64,000 nt of DNA from Prevotella sp. (GCA_022511075.1 JAFLSE010000012.1:1-64000), one strand, 5' to 3'; shown: positions 1 to 12,352, counted from the stretch's first letter. Translations and numbers: made by a program. The notes: generated from the letters alone by a model not told the origin.

Positions 1-274
1 TGTTGCTGGTGCAGTGGAGAAGTGCCGGCTTCAGCTTGTTTACTGCTCTGGGCAGTGCCCATTGCTCCCACAGCGGATATGTGGGGCATTTCAGCTCCAC
101 GATGTGGAAATTGGGTGTCTCTTTCAGACATTTGTCAGGACCGGGACTTACAAAAATGTAATATTCGTTGTTGTAGTCTATTTTCTGCAACTCCCTTATG
201 CTTTCCAACGCCACGAAATCCATTCCGTGCTTGTTGGTGCGGAATATCCGCTGTGCCTCAATCGCTATCTTCAT
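1..274 (-). CDS. Glycosyltransferase (GT4-like N-terminus), truncated by window edge
   Basis: Minus-strand translation from ATG at 274: MKIAIEAQRIFRTNKHGMDFVALESIRELQKIDYNNEYYIFVSPGPDKCLKE..., open to the window start; typical N-terminal GT4 Rossmann start. Confidence 0.7.
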   Translation of the reverse strand, partial: MKIAIEAQRIFRTNKHGMDFVALESIRELQKIDYNNEYYIFVSPGPDKCLKETPNFHIVELKCPTYPLWEQWALPRAVNKLKPALLHCTSN

Positions 275-275
275 G

Positions 276-1130
276 TCACTTGTTCTTTACTAAGTTAGAC
301 TCCTCGTCCTTATACTCCTTTTTGGTGTAGAATATCCTGAAAATGCTGCCGCCGTATTTCTTTATCCTGAACAGGAAACTCTGCCAGAAAGAGCCGTCGC
401 CGTCAACGGTGCCATAGCCTGTGACGGCACGTGCCTTGCGCTTGCGAACAAAGACGATTTTGCCGTGTTCCTTAAGTTTGAACGCCAGATAGCCGTCCTC
501 ACCGCGTATTATGTCGGTGCGAATGCCAATCTGCTTGCCGAGGTCGGCATTGTATGCAAACACGAGTCCTCTCACGCTCAATTCGGGGCGCTTGAAGTGC
601 TGCATCCATATATGTGCGTCGCGAAGCAGCTCAAAGAGCCATACTCCCCATGCAGGGTGCTTGTCGTCGGGAATGTAGCTCCACAGCGAACTTGCACCCA
701 CCACGCCTGGCTTTTCAAGCGCGTCTACCATCGTCTCAACATAGTGCGGCGGATACATCGTGTCGCTGTCAATGTTTATATGGTACTTGCCGCGGGCGTT
801 TGTCAGTCCGCATAGGCGTGCCCATCCACAGCTGTGGCGCGTCTCGGTGTAGTATTTCACTCCGCAGCGGCTGTATATTTCCGCAGTGCGGTCTTTCGAC
901 TCGTTGTCCACTCCGATAATCTCGAACGGATACTTGCATATTATGTCGCTCAGACTCCAGAGGCACGCCAGCAGGTGGCGCTCCTCGTTGTAGCCTATCA
1001 CGCTGATGGTCACAAGAGGCTTGTCGCTCTGCTTCTGCGCAATCCTCGCCTTTATCTCGTCGCAAATCTTGTAGTGCTCTTCGCTGAAAGGCTTGTCGTA
1101 GACCTCCAAGTATTTATCGTACCATTTCAT
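276..1130 (-). CDS. Glycosyltransferase family 2
   Basis: ISVIGYNEERHLLACLWSL ... IIGVDNESKDRTAEI ... INIDSDTMYPPHYV; GT-A fold motifs. Confidence 0.85.
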   Translation of the reverse strand: MKWYDKYLEVYDKPFSEEHYKICDEIKARIAQKQSDKPLVTISVIGYNEERHLLACLWSLSDIICKYPFEIIGVDNESKDRTAEIYSRCGVKYYTETRHSCGWARLCGLTNARGKYHINIDSDTMYPPHYVETMVDALEKPGVVGASSLWSYIPDDKHPAWGVWLFELLRDAHIWMQHFKRPELSVRGLVFAYNADLGKQIGIRTDIIRGEDGYLAFKLKEHGKIVFVRKRKARAVTGYGTVDGDGSFWQSFLFRIKKYGGSIFRIFYTKKEYKDEESNLVKNK

Positions 1131-1161
1131 ATATTTTAAGGTGCTTTTATCGTATTCTTTT

Positions 1162-3990
1162 CTATTGTTGCAGCAATGGTTGCAGATATTTTCCCGTGAT
1201 GCTTTCCTTGCACTTGCATAGTTCCTCGGGCGTGCCTGCGAATACGAGGTTGCCGCCTCGGTCGCCGCCTTGCGGTCCCATGTCTATCACGTAGTCGGCG
1301 CATTTCACCACGTCGAGGTTGTGCTCTATTATCACTATCGTGTGTCCTCGGCTTATGAGTGCGTCGAACGAACTCAAAAGTCGCTTTATGTCGTGATAGT
1401 GCAGTCCAGTGGTAGGCTCATCGAAGATGAACATCGTAGGCTCTTGCTTTTCCTGTCCGATGAAATATGCCAGTTTCACTCGCTGGTTTTCTCCGCCCGA
1501 AAGCGTTGATGAGCTTTGTCCGAGTTTTATGTAGCCCAAGCCCACGTCTTGCAGCGTCTTCAGTCGCTTTACGATTGTTGTTTGCTTGTTTTCGGTGAAG
1601 AAGTCCATCGCCTCGCTTATCGTCATGTCAAGCACGTCGTTGATGTTCTTTCCGGCAAAACGGACATCGAGAATGTCGCGCTTGAAACGCTTGCCGTGGC
1701 AACTCTCGCATTCCAGCACGATGTCTGCCATAAACTGCATTTCCACGGTTATCTCACCTGCTCCCTTGCACTCCTCGCATCGTCCACCGTCGGTGTTGAA
1801 CGAGAAGTACTGCGACGTGAAGCCCATCTGCTCCGACAAAGGCTGCTCTGCAAACAGGTCGCGTATGGCATCGTATGCCTTGACGTATGTGGCAGGGTTT
1901 GAGCGCGTGCTCTTGCCTATTGGGTTTTGGTCCACAAACTCAACGTGCTTTATTGCCTTGTAGTCGCCTTCGAGCGCAGCATATTCGCCCGGAGCATCGC
2001 ACACCTCGCCGATGTGTCGTTTCAGGGCAGGGTAGAGTATACCCTTTACAAGGCTCGACTTTCCGCTGCCGCTAACGCCCGTCACCACCGTCATTACATT
2101 GAGCGGCACTTTCACGTTGCAGCCCTTGAGGTTATTCATTCGCGCGCCCTTTATTTCAACAAACATGTTCCACGGGCGGCGGCTCTTGGGCACTTCAATC
2201 ACTTCGGTGTGGGTGAGGTGTTTCAGCGTGTGGCTTTCGGGATAGGTTTCGAGCAGTTTGTCGTTTATCTTGTCGGTGTCGCCGGCATATACAATCTCAC
2301 CGCCCAATCGACCTGCATCTGGACCAACATCTATCAGGTGGTCGCAGGCGCGCATTATCTCATCATCGTGCTCCACAATCACTACGGTGTTGCCAAGGTC
2401 GCGCAACTCTTTAAGCACTTTTATCAGCCTGTCGGTGTCGCGGCTGTGCAGTCCTATGCTCGGCTCGTCGAGAATATAAAGCGAGCCTACGAGCGGACTT
2501 CCGAGCGATGTGGTAAGGTTTATTCGTTGGCTTTCACCGCCCGAAAGTGTGTTTGATAGTCGGTTTAATGTCAGATAGTCAAGTCCCACATCCTTAATGA
2601 ATTGCAGACGTGTGGTTATTTCCTTCAGCAGTCGGCTTGCTATCATCTGTTCGTGTTCGGTGAGTTGAAGGTTGGCAAACCACTGGCATAGTTTTTCTAT
2701 CGGCATTTCCACAAGGTCGGTGATGCTTCGTCCGCCAATTTTCACGTAGGTTGCCTCTTTCTTCAGTCGTGTGCCGTGGCACGAAGGGCAGGTGGTCTTG
2801 CCGCGATAGCGCGACATCATCACCCTGTATTGTATCTTGTATTGGTTTGCCTTCACCATCTCGAAGAAGTCGTCTATCGACACCCTTTCGTCTTTCGGGC
2901 GATGGCGGTCTGAAGGCAGTCCGTGCCAAAGCATATCCTTCTGCTTGCGTGTCAGGTTGCAGTATGGCTCGAATATCGGGAAATTGTCCTGTGCTGCCCT
3001 GCGGCAGAACTCCTGCTTCCACATTCCCATCTTCTCACCGTGCCAGCACACCACGCAACCGTCGTACACCGACAACTGCGGATTGGGTATCACGAGTTTC
3101 TCGTCGATGCCCATCACCTTGCCGAAGCCCTGACACTCTGGGCATGCGCCCATTGGCGAGTTGAAGGCAAACATCTGGTCGGTAGGCTCTTGGAATGTTA
3201 TTCCGTCGGCCTCGAAGCGTGTGCTGAAGTCGTGGCATATCATCGACGGCAGGAATGTGAGGCGCATCTGTCCGTTGCCTTCGTACATTGCCGTCTCTGC
3301 CGAGTCGATGAGGCGCGAGATAGAGTCGGCAGACCTGTCAACGCTCATGCGGTCAATCATCAGCCATATATCCTCGGCTTTTGGCAGTTTGCCTTCTGCC
3401 AGCATATCGTCTATTCGCAAGAAGTCGCTGCCCACCATCACGCGCGAATAGCCCTGCAACACATACATGTTGAGCTGCTGTTCAAGTGTGCGACCCTCGG
3501 CTATTCTTATTGGTGCAAGCACCACGAATTTCACGCCCTCACCGTATTGCTTGGTGCAGCGCACTATGTCCTCCCTCGTGTGCTTTTTCACCTCCTGTCC
3601 GCTTATCGGCGAATAGGTTTTGCCTATCCTTGCATAGAGCAGCCGCAGATATTCGTATATTTCGGTGGTCGTTCCAACGGTGCTTCGCGGATTGCGGCTT
3701 ATCACCTTCTGCTCAATGGCTATTGCCGGTGGTATGCCTTTTATGAAGTCGCACTCGGGCTTGTTCATTCTTCCAAGAAACTGGCGTGCGTATGCGCTCA
3801 GGCTTGCCACATAGCGCCTTTGCCCCTCGGCATAAAGTGTGTCGAAGGCAAGCGACGACTTACCGCTGCCACTCACGCCTGCTATGCAGGTCATCTTGTT
3901 GCGTGGTATCCTTACGTCAATGTTCTTGAGGTTATTGACCCTCGCGCCTTTTATCTCTATATAGTCGTCCATTGTAAGTTTCGCTTTCAT
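1162..3990 (-). CDS. uvrA: Excinuclease ABC subunit A, copy 1 (942 aa)
   Basis: Walker [15 protein letters not shown] and [13 protein letters not shown], CPECxGxG/CESCHGKR zinc motifs, LSGGESQRI and LSGGENQRVKLA signatures. Confidence 0.93.
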   Translation of the reverse strand: MKAKLTMDDYIEIKGARVNNLKNIDVRIPRNKMTCIAGVSGSGKSSLAFDTLYAEGQRRYVASLSAYARQFLGRMNKPECDFIKGIPPAIAIEQKVISRNPRSTVGTTTEIYEYLRLLYARIGKTYSPISGQEVKKHTREDIVRCTKQYGEGVKFVVLAPIRIAEGRTLEQQLNMYVLQGYSRVMVGSDFLRIDDMLAEGKLPKAEDIWLMIDRMSVDRSADSISRLIDSAETAMYEGNGQMRLTFLPSMICHDFSTRFEADGITFQEPTDQMFAFNSPMGACPECQGFGKVMGIDEKLVIPNPQLSVYDGCVVCWHGEKMGMWKQEFCRRAAQDNFPIFEPYCNLTRKQKDMLWHGLPSDRHRPKDERVSIDDFFEMVKANQYKIQYRVMMSRYRGKTTCPSCHGTRLKKEATYVKIGGRSITDLVEMPIEKLCQWFANLQLTEHEQMIASRLLKEITTRLQFIKDVGLDYLTLNRLSNTLSGGESQRINLTTSLGSPLVGSLYILDEPSIGLHSRDTDRLIKVLKELRDLGNTVVIVEHDDEIMRACDHLIDVGPDAGRLGGEIVYAGDTDKINDKLLETYPESHTLKHLTHTEVIEVPKSRRPWNMFVEIKGARMNNLKGCNVKVPLNVMTVVTGVSGSGKSSLVKGILYPALKRHIGEVCDAPGEYAALEGDYKAIKHVEFVDQNPIGKSTRSNPATYVKAYDAIRDLFAEQPLSEQMGFTSQYFSFNTDGGRCEECKGAGEITVEMQFMADIVLECESCHGKRFKRDILDVRFAGKNINDVLDMTISEAMDFFTENKQTTIVKRLKTLQDVGLGYIKLGQSSSTLSGGENQRVKLAYFIGQEKQEPTMFIFDEPTTGLHYHDIKRLLSSFDALISRGHTIVIIEHNLDVVKCADYVIDMGPQGGDRGGNLVFAGTPEELCKCKESITGKYLQPLLQQ

Positions 3991-3996
3991 TCTCCG

Positions 3997-6819
3997 TTAC
4001 CTGATGTTCAACTCTTCCTTTATGAACCGTGCCGTCACTCCCTTTCCGCTCTCTGCCACTTCTTCGGGCGTGCCCGTCACCATCACTTCGCCGCCGCCTC
4101 TGCCGCCTTGCGGTCCCATGTCTATTATGTGGTCGGCAAGTTTTATCACGTCGAGGTTGTGCTCTATCACTATCACGGTGTTGCCCCTGTCGGTGAGCCT
4201 TTGAAGCACGCTCATCAGTATCTTTATATCCTCGAAGTGCAGACCCGTAGTAGGCTCGTCGAGTATGAACATGGTCTTGCCCGTGTCTTTCTTGCTCAGT
4301 TCGGTGGCAAGTTTCACTCGCTGGCTTTCTCCGCCTGATAGGGTGGTGGAGGGCTGTCCGAGTTTTATGTAGCCGAGTCCGACGTCTTGCAGGGTCTTTA
4401 TCTTGCGCAGTATGTCGGGAACGTTCTCGAAAAACTCCACCGCCTGGTTTATTGTCATGTCGAGAATGTCGGCTATCGACTTACCCTTGTATCTTACTTC
4501 GAGCGTTTCGCGGTTGTATCGCTTGCCGTGGCACTCCTCGCAGGGCACCATAACATCGGGCAGGAAGTTCATTTCGATGGTCTTGTAGCCGTTGCCGCCG
4601 CATGTCTCGCAGCGTCCGCCTTTTACGTTGAACGAGAAGCGCCCCGGCTTATAGCCTCGTATCTTTGCTTCGGGCAGGTTTACGAACATAGCGCGAATGT
4701 CGGAAAACACGCCTGTGTAAGTGCTTGGGTTTGAGCGCGGTGTCCTTCCTATCGGGCTTTGGTCAACGTTCACCACCTTGTCTATGTTTTTCAGTCCTTC
4801 AATCGCCTCATATTGCATAGGCTCTTTGAGTGAACGGTAGAAATGCTTGCTTAGGATGGGTTGTAGTGTCTCGTTGATAAGTGTTGACTTGCCGCTTCCG
4901 CTCACTCCCGTAACCACAATCAACTTGCCGAGTGGAAACTCCACGTCGATGTTTTTCAGGTTGTTTCCCTTGCATCCTTTCAGCGTCAGTGTCATTCCGT
5001 TTCCTGCACGGCGTTCTCCGGGTATTTCTATTCTCTTTTCTCCGCTCAGGTATTGTCCTGTGATGGTGTGCTCCTTAAGCATTTTCTTGGGCGTTCCCTG
5101 AAACACCACCTCACCGCCTTGCCGTCCTGCCTTCGGACCAATGTCCACAATATAGTCGGCTGCAAGCATCATGTCGCGGTCGTGTTCCACCACAATCACC
5201 GTGTTGCCTATGTCGCGCAGGTTGCGCAGCGATTTTATCAGTCGCTCGTTGTCGCGCTGGTGCAGTCCAATGCTCGGCTCGTCAAGTATATATAGCACGT
5301 TCACGAGTTGCGAGCCTATCTGTGTTGCAAGCCTGATGCGCTGGCTCTCTCCGCCTGATAGCGATGCCGACTGCCTGTTTAGGGAAAGGTAGTCGAGCCC
5401 CACCTCAAGCAGGAAGTCGAGGCGTGTCCGTATCTCTTTCAGTATCTCGGTGGCTATCTTTTTCTGTTGCTTGTCGAGGTGCTTCTCTGCCTCGTCGGTC
5501 CAAGAGCGCAGTTCGCTTATGTCCATATCCGCCAACTCGCTTATGTTCTTGTCCCATATCTTGTACGAAAGCGCCTCGCGGTTAAGTCGCCTTCCGCCGC
5601 ATTCAGGACACTTGCATTCCGCCAAAAACTGGTCTGCCCATTTCTTTGCCGTTGCGCTGTCGTCGGTGTCCATCACGCTCTTTATGTATTTCACCACTCC
5701 GTCGAATGCCACGAAATAGTCGCTCGATGTATGCACCAAATCCTTGTCGATGCGCACGTTCTCTATCGTGCCATACATTATTTCGCTCATCGCATCGTCG
5801 GGAATGTCTGCCACGGGCGTTTTCAGCGTACATTCGTGGTTGTGAAGTATTGCGTCAATCTGCCAGAAAATCATCTGGTTCTTGTATTTTCCCAATGGCA
5901 CTATCGCGCCCTCGTATATGCTCAGTTGGCGGTTGGGCACAACCTTGTCCATATCAATCTCGTTGATATATCCAAGTCCTTTGCATCGCTGGCACGCACC
6001 CTGCATTGAGTTGAAAGAGAAGTTGTTTGGTGCAGGGTCGCTGTATGATATTCCCGTGACAGGGCACATGAGCCTCTTTGAGAAATGCCTTATGCTGCCG
6101 TCCTCGTTGTCGAGCACCATTATGAGCCCGTCGCCCTGCTTCATGGCTATCTCCACGCTCCTTTTCACGCGCTCTTCATCTTTCTGGCTCACTTGCAGGC
6201 GGTCTATCACCACTTCGATGTTGTGGTTTTTGTAGCGGTCTACCTTCATTCCGCGTGTTATCTCCAGCACCTCGCCGTCAACTCTTATATTCAGATACCC
6301 CTTGCGACGCATGCTCTCGAAGAGTTCGCGGTAGTGTCCTTTGCGGCTGCGTACAAGGGGTGCGAGAATGTAGATTTTCTTTCCGGCATAGTCGCCCATT
6401 ATCATGTCAAGAACCTGCTCGTCAGTGTATTTCACCATCTCCTCGCCCGTTGCGTAACTATACGCTTTTCCTGCCCTTGCAAAGAGCAGTCGCATATAGT
6501 CGTAAATCTCTGTGGTTGTTCCCACCGTGCTTCGCGGGTTGCGGTTTGTGGTCTTTTGCTCAATGCTTATCACGGGGCTAAGTCCCGTTATCTTGTCAAC
6601 ATCGGGGCGCTCCATACCTCCGAGAAAGTTGCGTGCGTATGCCGAGAATGTCTCTATATATCTGCGCTGTCCTTCGGCAAAAATAGTGTCGAAAGCCAGC
6701 GACGACTTTCCGCTACCGCTCAATCCCGTAATCACGGTGAGGCTTCCGCGCGGAATCTCCACGTCGATGTTCTTCAGGTTGTGTACCCTTGCGCCAAATA
6801 CCTTTATCTTGTCATCCAT
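3997..6819 (-). CDS. uvrA: Excinuclease ABC subunit A, copy 2 (start chosen at internal Met, [20 protein letters not shown])
   Basis: [61 protein letters not shown]-like aggag upstream of the Met at 6819. Confidence 0.93.
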   Translation of the reverse strand: MDDKIKVFGARVHNLKNIDVEIPRGSLTVITGLSGSGKSSLAFDTIFAEGQRRYIETFSAYARNFLGGMERPDVDKITGLSPVISIEQKTTNRNPRSTVGTTTEIYDYMRLLFARAGKAYSYATGEEMVKYTDEQVLDMIMGDYAGKKIYILAPLVRSRKGHYRELFESMRRKGYLNIRVDGEVLEITRGMKVDRYKNHNIEVVIDRLQVSQKDEERVKRSVEIAMKQGDGLIMVLDNEDGSIRHFSKRLMCPVTGISYSDPAPNNFSFNSMQGACQRCKGLGYINEIDMDKVVPNRQLSIYEGAIVPLGKYKNQMIFWQIDAILHNHECTLKTPVADIPDDAMSEIMYGTIENVRIDKDLVHTSSDYFVAFDGVVKYIKSVMDTDDSATAKKWADQFLAECKCPECGGRRLNREALSYKIWDKNISELADMDISELRSWTDEAEKHLDKQQKKIATEILKEIRTRLDFLLEVGLDYLSLNRQSASLSGGESQRIRLATQIGSQLVNVLYILDEPSIGLHQRDNERLIKSLRNLRDIGNTVIVVEHDRDMMLAADYIVDIGPKAGRQGGEVVFQGTPKKMLKEHTITGQYLSGEKRIEIPGERRAGNGMTLTLKGCKGNNLKNIDVEFPLGKLIVVTGVSGSGKSTLINETLQPILSKHFYRSLKEPMQYEAIEGLKNIDKVVNVDQSPIGRTPRSNPSTYTGVFSDIRAMFVNLPEAKIRGYKPGRFSFNVKGGRCETCGGNGYKTIEMNFLPDVMVPCEECHGKRYNRETLEVRYKGKSIADILDMTINQAVEFFENVPDILRKIKTLQDVGLGYIKLGQPSTTLSGGESQRVKLATELSKKDTGKTMFILDEPTTGLHFEDIKILMSVLQRLTDRGNTVIVIEHNLDVIKLADHIIDMGPQGGRGGGEVMVTGTPEEVAESGKGVTARFIKEELNIR

Positions 6820-6858
6820 AGGATTCTTTTCTCCTTTTTGTATTGACAACGTTTTTCC

Positions 6859-7572
6859 TTATTGCTGCTGTCTCGACTCTTCGATATAGTTGCGCAGTAT
6901 GTTCACGTCGCGCTTTATGTTGTAGATGCGTCCGTCTGCGCCTTTCGCCTTCACGAGCACGAAATACGCACCGTCCTTCACGGGCTTGCCTTTGTATGTT
7001 CCATCCCATCCGTCGTTAATGTCGGTCCATTCATAGAGCTTCACTCCCTGGCGATTGAAGATGTAGGCGTGGAATTCCACGATGCTCTTGTGGTTGCTCT
7101 TCGCCATGTATATGTCGTTAATGCCGTCGCCGTTGGGCGAAAAGGCATTCGGCATTTCCAGCAGACTGGTGCTTATGCTCACCACTATCGAGCCCATCAG
7201 TTCTGCATCGTCGCTGCCAAACGACACGAACAGCGCCACGGTGTATGTTCCCGACTCAACGAACTCGTATTCCGTTTCCTCCTCATATCTTGTCAGGAAA
7301 GGTGTTGTCTCGTTGTTTCGTGTAAACCGCCATTCATACGACACAGCCGCACCTTCCTCAATGTCCGTAGGATTTGCCCTGAACGTCACTTTCAGCGGTG
7401 CTTCACCGTCGCTTATTGCTGCCGTTTCCTCGCGTTCCTCTCCGTCAACCACATAATACGCCGTAGGGTTGAAGTCCGCCCATGCCACATCAGGCATCAT
7501 CAAAACCAACACCAATAATATTCTGTATGCTATTTTGTTCATCTTACACATTTTGTCAATGTTTATTTGCAA
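6859..7572 (-). CDS. PKD-like domain protein with gliding-motility/CHU_C-type C-terminal domain (T9SS type B cargo-like)
   Basis: Signal peptide; [100 protein letters not shown]. Confidence 0.85.
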   Translation of the reverse strand: MQINIDKMCKMNKIAYRILLVLVLMMPDVAWADFNPTAYYVVDGEEREETAAISDGEAPLKVTFRANPTDIEEGAAVSYEWRFTRNNETTPFLTRYEEETEYEFVESGTYTVALFVSFGSDDAELMGSIVVSISTSLLEMPNAFSPNGDGINDIYMAKSNHKSIVEFHAYIFNRQGVKLYEWTDINDGWDGTYKGKPVKDGAYFVLVKAKGADGRIYNIKRDVNILRNYIEESRQQQ

Positions 7573-7892
7573 TCAGTCTGCAAATGTACAATTTTTTTTT
7601 GTAAGTGCCAAATCTTTATTATGTTTTATGTAAATATGAAGATTCAACCTCAAAATATGACTACGTCTGCAAAGTTACGAAAAAACTCTATACCGGCGCT
7701 TTTAATGCGAGTTTTTTCTTTGCCTTGCATTTATTTTGTATTGCATCTGCTTAATCTGCTCCTCTGTGTAGTTGTCAAATCTGATTCCTTTAGGTATGTA
7801 TTGCCTGTAGAGCTTGTTAGTATATTCTTTTTAGCTCCTTGGTCATTTACGCGCAAAGTTGCATTTATTAATTGAACTTATGAAAACAATAT

Positions 7893-9215
7893 TTAGAACG
7901 AATAGCTCAAGCCCAGCGAGCAATATTCCTGAAATTGGAAATATCCCAACTTGTCGTCACGCTTGTTGTTGTCGTCGAAGCGTGGGAACATAAAAATGTG
8001 GGTGCTTATGTATTTGCTCACTTTCAGGGCGAGGGTGTTCTCCCATTCTATCTGCGTGCGGTGATATGAAGTGTACCAATATACGCGTGTCTTCCAAGAT
8101 ATCTGGTCGCTAATCTTCCACTCCAAGTTTGTTGTCAGCTGCGAACCGAACTCCTCCAAAGTGTGGTGGTTGCCTGTATTGTAGCTGCTCCACAGATTAT
8201 GGCGGTCAACATAGCGGAAGTTGAACGAAAGGAACGACATGTTCACGTTTCCCGTAAGACGGTTGTTCTTTGTCGCCACCGTATAGTCAAGACCGAGACC
8301 GAGGTTGAGATTGAACGGCGACATGAAATCGCTGTAAACCTTATCGTCATTACTCTTCAAACCTTTTGCAAACTGGGTATAGGCAAGCAACTGCAAGGTG
8401 TAGTACCATTGCTTGTGTGCCTGGAGTCCGAATTTTCCTGTGTAACGTATAAGGTCGTTGTTGGTCTTGAACTTGTGGAGGGTGTCGCCGCGTGATGTCT
8501 GGAAACCGAGTTTCATTTCCAGTTTGTTCTCAAACTTCACCTTGCTCTTGTTGTTGTAGTTGGCGTTTAGGGTAATCTCTCCCACCATTGAATAGTTGCT
8601 CTCGCCACCCTTGTACCAGTTTTCGCTGACGTAGTTCTGAATAAATTGTATATTGCCGTTGCCATCGAACTTCCAGAAATTGGGTTTCATTATAACAAGT
8701 TCCGTAGTTGGCGGAGTGGTGGGCAACACTACTTCGGGCTTCATTTCCACGCGGTCGAGGATATCGTTTTTCACTTTAACCTTCTTCTCCACAACGTCGC
8801 TCCTTATCTTGCCCGCCTTGTCGATATCGCTCTGTGTGTCGAGCACCAAGTCGGGACGGTTGAGATAGACATGCATCAGCGCATCGTCAATCTCGTCGTC
8901 AATCTCGTCGATATCTTCCTTGGAGTTGAAGATTGAAAGATTCTTGGCTGCCGAAGAATGGAAGAACGTAAGCGGCGAGAACAGGCGGAAGAAGCGTCCG
9001 TCGGTGTCCAATGTCTTGCGTTGGAGTGCGCCGATAGCCTCAAGCGAATCAACCTTCTGCTTGTACATCTGCAATGAGTCAATATACGCCCGCAATATTG
9101 CGGTAGTGTCGGGCATTTCTTCTGTCTTGTTGTGTTCGTCCTTTATTCTTTGTGCGCATACGTCGTTACAAAACAACAGTAAAGCGATAACCGCAACGAT
9201 ATGTATTGTCTTCAT
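7893..9215 (-). CDS. DUF3078-like domain protein
   Basis: Signal peptide; WKFDGNGNIQFIQNYVSENWYKGGESNYSMVGEITLNANYNNKSKVKFENKLEMKLGFQTSRGD. Confidence 0.75.
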   Translation of the reverse strand: MKTIHIVAVIALLLFCNDVCAQRIKDEHNKTEEMPDTTAILRAYIDSLQMYKQKVDSLEAIGALQRKTLDTDGRFFRLFSPLTFFHSSAAKNLSIFNSKEDIDEIDDEIDDALMHVYLNRPDLVLDTQSDIDKAGKIRSDVVEKKVKVKNDILDRVEMKPEVVLPTTPPTTELVIMKPNFWKFDGNGNIQFIQNYVSENWYKGGESNYSMVGEITLNANYNNKSKVKFENKLEMKLGFQTSRGDTLHKFKTNNDLIRYTGKFGLQAHKQWYYTLQLLAYTQFAKGLKSNDDKVYSDFMSPFNLNLGLGLDYTVATKNNRLTGNVNMSFLSFNFRYVDRHNLWSSYNTGNHHTLEEFGSQLTTNLEWKISDQISWKTRVYWYTSYHRTQIEWENTLALKVSKYISTHIFMFPRFDDNNKRDDKLGYFQFQEYCSLGLSYSF

Positions 9216-9236
9216 TCTTCTTTAATGTATAATATG

Positions 9237-9998
9237 TTACTTGCTTGTTTTCAGTCCACTACGCTTGTCGCGCTTAAAACTGCGGTACTCGTCGAGCGGT
9301 ATCTCGACATCTGGCTCAGCAAGTTCGCCGTCGCGCGGCAAAAGGAATTTCATGTACTTAATGTTAAGCCCTCTTTCTATCCACATTGCCTCGTAATATG
9401 TCTGTATGGAAAGAATCTTTTTGTCGGGCATTTCGTCGTGATACAAGTCTTCCGTCCTGAACAACACCGGCAGTTTGTTTGCTTCGACAAGACAGGTGGT
9501 ATATGTGAACAGGAAGTTTGAGTCGGTCTTCAGATGGATAATACCATTGTCAACGAGGAAACGGCGATAGCGGTTGAGGAACATCGTACTCGAAAGTCGC
9601 TTGCGCCAGTTTTTCATCTGCGGGTCGCTGAACGTGAGCCATATTTCCTGTATCTCGTCTTGTGCAAAGAAGCGGTCTATTATCTCTATGTTTGTGCGCA
9701 GGAATGCAGCGTTTTCGAGTTTTTCCTCCAATGCCTGCTTTGCACCTGTGTACATTCGCGCACCCTTTATGTCAACGCCGATGAAATTTACATTCGGGAA
9801 AAGCCTTGCAAGCCCTACGGTGTACTCGCCCTTGCCGCAGCCAAGTTCAAGCACAATGGGATTATTGTTCTTGAAATATTGCTCACGCCAGTGTCCGCGC
9901 ATCTCAAACGGTGCACTCTCCACTACCGAATACGGACATTGGAACACGTTTTTGAACGTCTCCATTGCTGCAAACTTCTCCAGTTTCCCTTTTCCCAT
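9237..9998 (-). CDS. trmB: tRNA (guanine-N7-)-methyltransferase
   Basis: [33 protein letters not shown] ... [26 protein letters not shown]. Confidence 0.9.
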   Translation of the reverse strand: MGKGKLEKFAAMETFKNVFQCPYSVVESAPFEMRGHWREQYFKNNNPIVLELGCGKGEYTVGLARLFPNVNFIGVDIKGARMYTGAKQALEEKLENAAFLRTNIEIIDRFFAQDEIQEIWLTFSDPQMKNWRKRLSSTMFLNRYRRFLVDNGIIHLKTDSNFLFTYTTCLVEANKLPVLFRTEDLYHDEMPDKKILSIQTYYEAMWIERGLNIKYMKFLLPRDGELAEPDVEIPLDEYRSFKRDKRSGLKTSK

Positions 9999-11020
9999 CA
10001 GCCAATGATTACCTTAGTCCAGCCGTGCTTGTCCTCAATGGTGCCGTATTGTATGCCACGCAATGTGTCGTATAATTTTCTTGATATCGGTCCAGGCTGC
10101 CCGTCTTTACTGAATGTGTATCTCACGCCCGTGTCGAGGTCGTCGATATATGAGATAGGCGAAATCACCGCCGCAGTGCCGCAAGCACCAGCCTCCTCGA
10201 ATGTAGATAGTTCCTCTTCGGGTATCTGCCTGCGTTCCACCGTCATGCCGAAGTCCTCTGCAAGCTGCATGAGGCTCTTGTTGGTTATTGACGGGAGAAT
10301 TGATGTTGACTTCGGAGTAACGTATGTGTTGTTCTTTATGCCGAAGAAATTGGCTGCGCCACATTCGTCCATATACTTCTTTTCCTTTGCGTCGAGATAG
10401 AACTCACAGGCATAGCCCTTGCTGTGCGCAAGGTCGTTGGCACGCATACTGGCAGCATAGTTTCCGCCCACCTTGTACATGCCCGTGCCAAGTGGCGCAG
10501 AACGGTCGTAGTCGCGGATTATCACGTATGGATTGGTTGAGAAACCGCCCTTGAAATATGGTCCTACAGGCGTTACGAATATCAGGAAAAGGTATTCCGA
10601 TGCAGGGTGGACACCCACCTGCGCCGACATTCCTATGAGCAGCGGACGGATATAGAGGCTTGCACCACTCTCATATGTTGGAATCCACTCTTGGTTGAGT
10701 TTTACCACCTTTTCAACCATGCCCTCAAACATTTCAGTGGACACTTCGGGCATCATTATGCCACGGCATGTAGCTTGCAGGCGCGATGCGTTCTCGTCCA
10801 TGCGGAACACGCGCACCTTGCCGTCGGGACAGCGATATGCCTTCAGCCCTTCGAAAGCCTCCTGTCCGTAGTGCAGACATGTTGCCGCCATGTGCATTGT
10901 GATTGTTTCCTCCGAACAAACCTCAACCTCTCCCCACTTGCCATCGCGATAGTAGCAGCGCACGTTATAGTTTGTCCTGTGATAGCCAAAACCAATATTC
11001 GACCAATCCAAATCTTTCAT
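9998..11020 (-). CDS. ilvE: Branched-chain amino acid aminotransferase
   Basis: [45 protein letters not shown]. Confidence 0.92.
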   Translation of the reverse strand: MKDLDWSNIGFGYHRTNYNVRCYYRDGKWGEVEVCSEETITMHMAATCLHYGQEAFEGLKAYRCPDGKVRVFRMDENASRLQATCRGIMMPEVSTEMFEGMVEKVVKLNQEWIPTYESGASLYIRPLLIGMSAQVGVHPASEYLFLIFVTPVGPYFKGGFSTNPYVIIRDYDRSAPLGTGMYKVGGNYAASMRANDLAHSKGYACEFYLDAKEKKYMDECGAANFFGIKNNTYVTPKSTSILPSITNKSLMQLAEDFGMTVERRQIPEEELSTFEEAGACGTAAVISPISYIDDLDTGVRYTFSKDGQPGPISRKLYDTLRGIQYGTIEDKHGWTKVIIG

Positions 11021-11187
11021 AAACTTATACCTAATTTTATATATAAATATGTGTTATCGTTGATAAAATTTGTGCAAAAGTACAAATAAATCTGCACATC
11101 GGCAAGCATTTTGAGCAAAAAAATAATAATTTATCACTTTCATCATACAAAACGAAAGAAATGTTTGGCTGTGCTGAAAAAAAACGT

Positions 11188-11195
11188 TATCTTTG
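11188..11195 (+). promoter_or_regulatory. Bacteroidetes -7 box TATCTTTG (TTTG at 11164-11167, 20-nt spacer) upstream of hisB
   Basis: Match to TTTG-N19-21-TAnnTTTG. Confidence 0.65.
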
Positions 11196-11227
11196 TATGT
11201 TGTTATGCAAACTATACGAATAACGAC

Positions 11228-12313
11228 ATGGAGAAAATTATGAAAAAAAAGATATTGTTCATCGACCGCGACGGAACGTTGATAAAAGAGCCTGCCGACG
11301 AGCAGATAGATTCATTTGATAAACTTGTCTTCGTGCCGGGAGTGATAAGAAACCTGAGTTTCATACGCCAGCACCTCGATTTTCATTTTGTGATGGTATC
11401 TAACCAAGACGGACTGGGTACAGATTCGTTTCCTGAAGATACCTTCTGGCCCGTGCACAATTTCATATTGCAGACGCTTGAAGGCGAGGGCGTAACCTTT
11501 GACGATATACTCATAGACCGCCATTTTCCCGAAGACAATGCACCGACACGCAAGCCAGGCACGGCAATGGTAAAAAAATACATGGACGACGAAGGCTACG
11601 ACATTGCCAACAGTTATGTGATAGGCGACAGAGAGACCGATGCGCAATTTGCTCGTAACATTGGCTGCAAGTCGCTGATAATCGGGCAGAACGGCACCGA
11701 CTGGGACAAGATAGCCGAAACGCTGTTTGCAGGAGAGAGGCACGCCGAAACCAGAAGGACTACAAAAGAAACCGACATAAAGATTGCATTGAACATAGAC
11801 GGCAGCGGCAAGGCTGACATAGCCACGGGCTTGGGCTTCTTCGACCACATGCTGGAACAGATTGCGAAGCACGGAATGATGGACCTGCGCATTCGCGTGA
11901 AAGGCGACCTGCACGTTGACGAGCACCACACCATAGAAGACACGGCACTGGCTCTCGGCGAATGCCTACGCAAGGCTCTCGGCGACAAGCGCGGAACGGA
12001 ACGCTACGGCTACTGCCTTCCTATGGACGACTGTCTTTGCAGCGTGGCACTCGACTTCGGAGGACGGCCGTGGCTTGTATGGGACGCAGAGTTCAAACGT
12101 GAAAAAATTGGCGAGATGCCCACCGAAATGTTCCTGCACTTCTTCAAGAGTCTTAGCGACAGCGCAATGATGAACCTAAACATAAAGGCGGAGGGCAGCA
12201 ACGAGCACCACAAGATAGAGGGGATATTCAAGGCTCTGGCAAGGGCGCTGAAAATGGCGGTGCGCAGGGATATCTACCACTACGAACTGCCAACAACAAA
12301 AGGAATGCTCTGA
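11228..12313 (+). CDS. hisB: Bifunctional histidinol-phosphatase / imidazoleglycerol-phosphate dehydratase (start chosen at 11228)
   Basis: [17 protein letters not shown] motif; [49 protein letters not shown]. Confidence 0.93.
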   Translation: MEKIMKKKILFIDRDGTLIKEPADEQIDSFDKLVFVPGVIRNLSFIRQHLDFHFVMVSNQDGLGTDSFPEDTFWPVHNFILQTLEGEGVTFDDILIDRHFPEDNAPTRKPGTAMVKKYMDDEGYDIANSYVIGDRETDAQFARNIGCKSLIIGQNGTDWDKIAETLFAGERHAETRRTTKETDIKIALNIDGSGKADIATGLGFFDHMLEQIAKHGMMDLRIRVKGDLHVDEHHTIEDTALALGECLRKALGDKRGTERYGYCLPMDDCLCSVALDFGGRPWLVWDAEFKREKIGEMPTEMFLHFFKSLSDSAMMNLNIKAEGSNEHHKIEGIFKALARALKMAVRRDIYHYELPTTKGML

Positions 12314-12328
12314 CGGCATTCCTTTTTT
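12298..12328 (+). terminator. Rho-independent terminator of hisB (overlaps end of CDS)
   Basis: AAAGGAATGC-TCTGACG-GCATTCCTTTTTT. Confidence 0.8.
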
Positions 12329-12352
12329 CTTTGAATAACACTTTCAATCACA

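Noticed and set aside
2923-4338. Long plus-strand ORF (471 aa) opposite uvrA genes
   Set aside because: Antisense to two well-supported uvrA CDSs; His/Ala/Val-rich composition of a shadow frame
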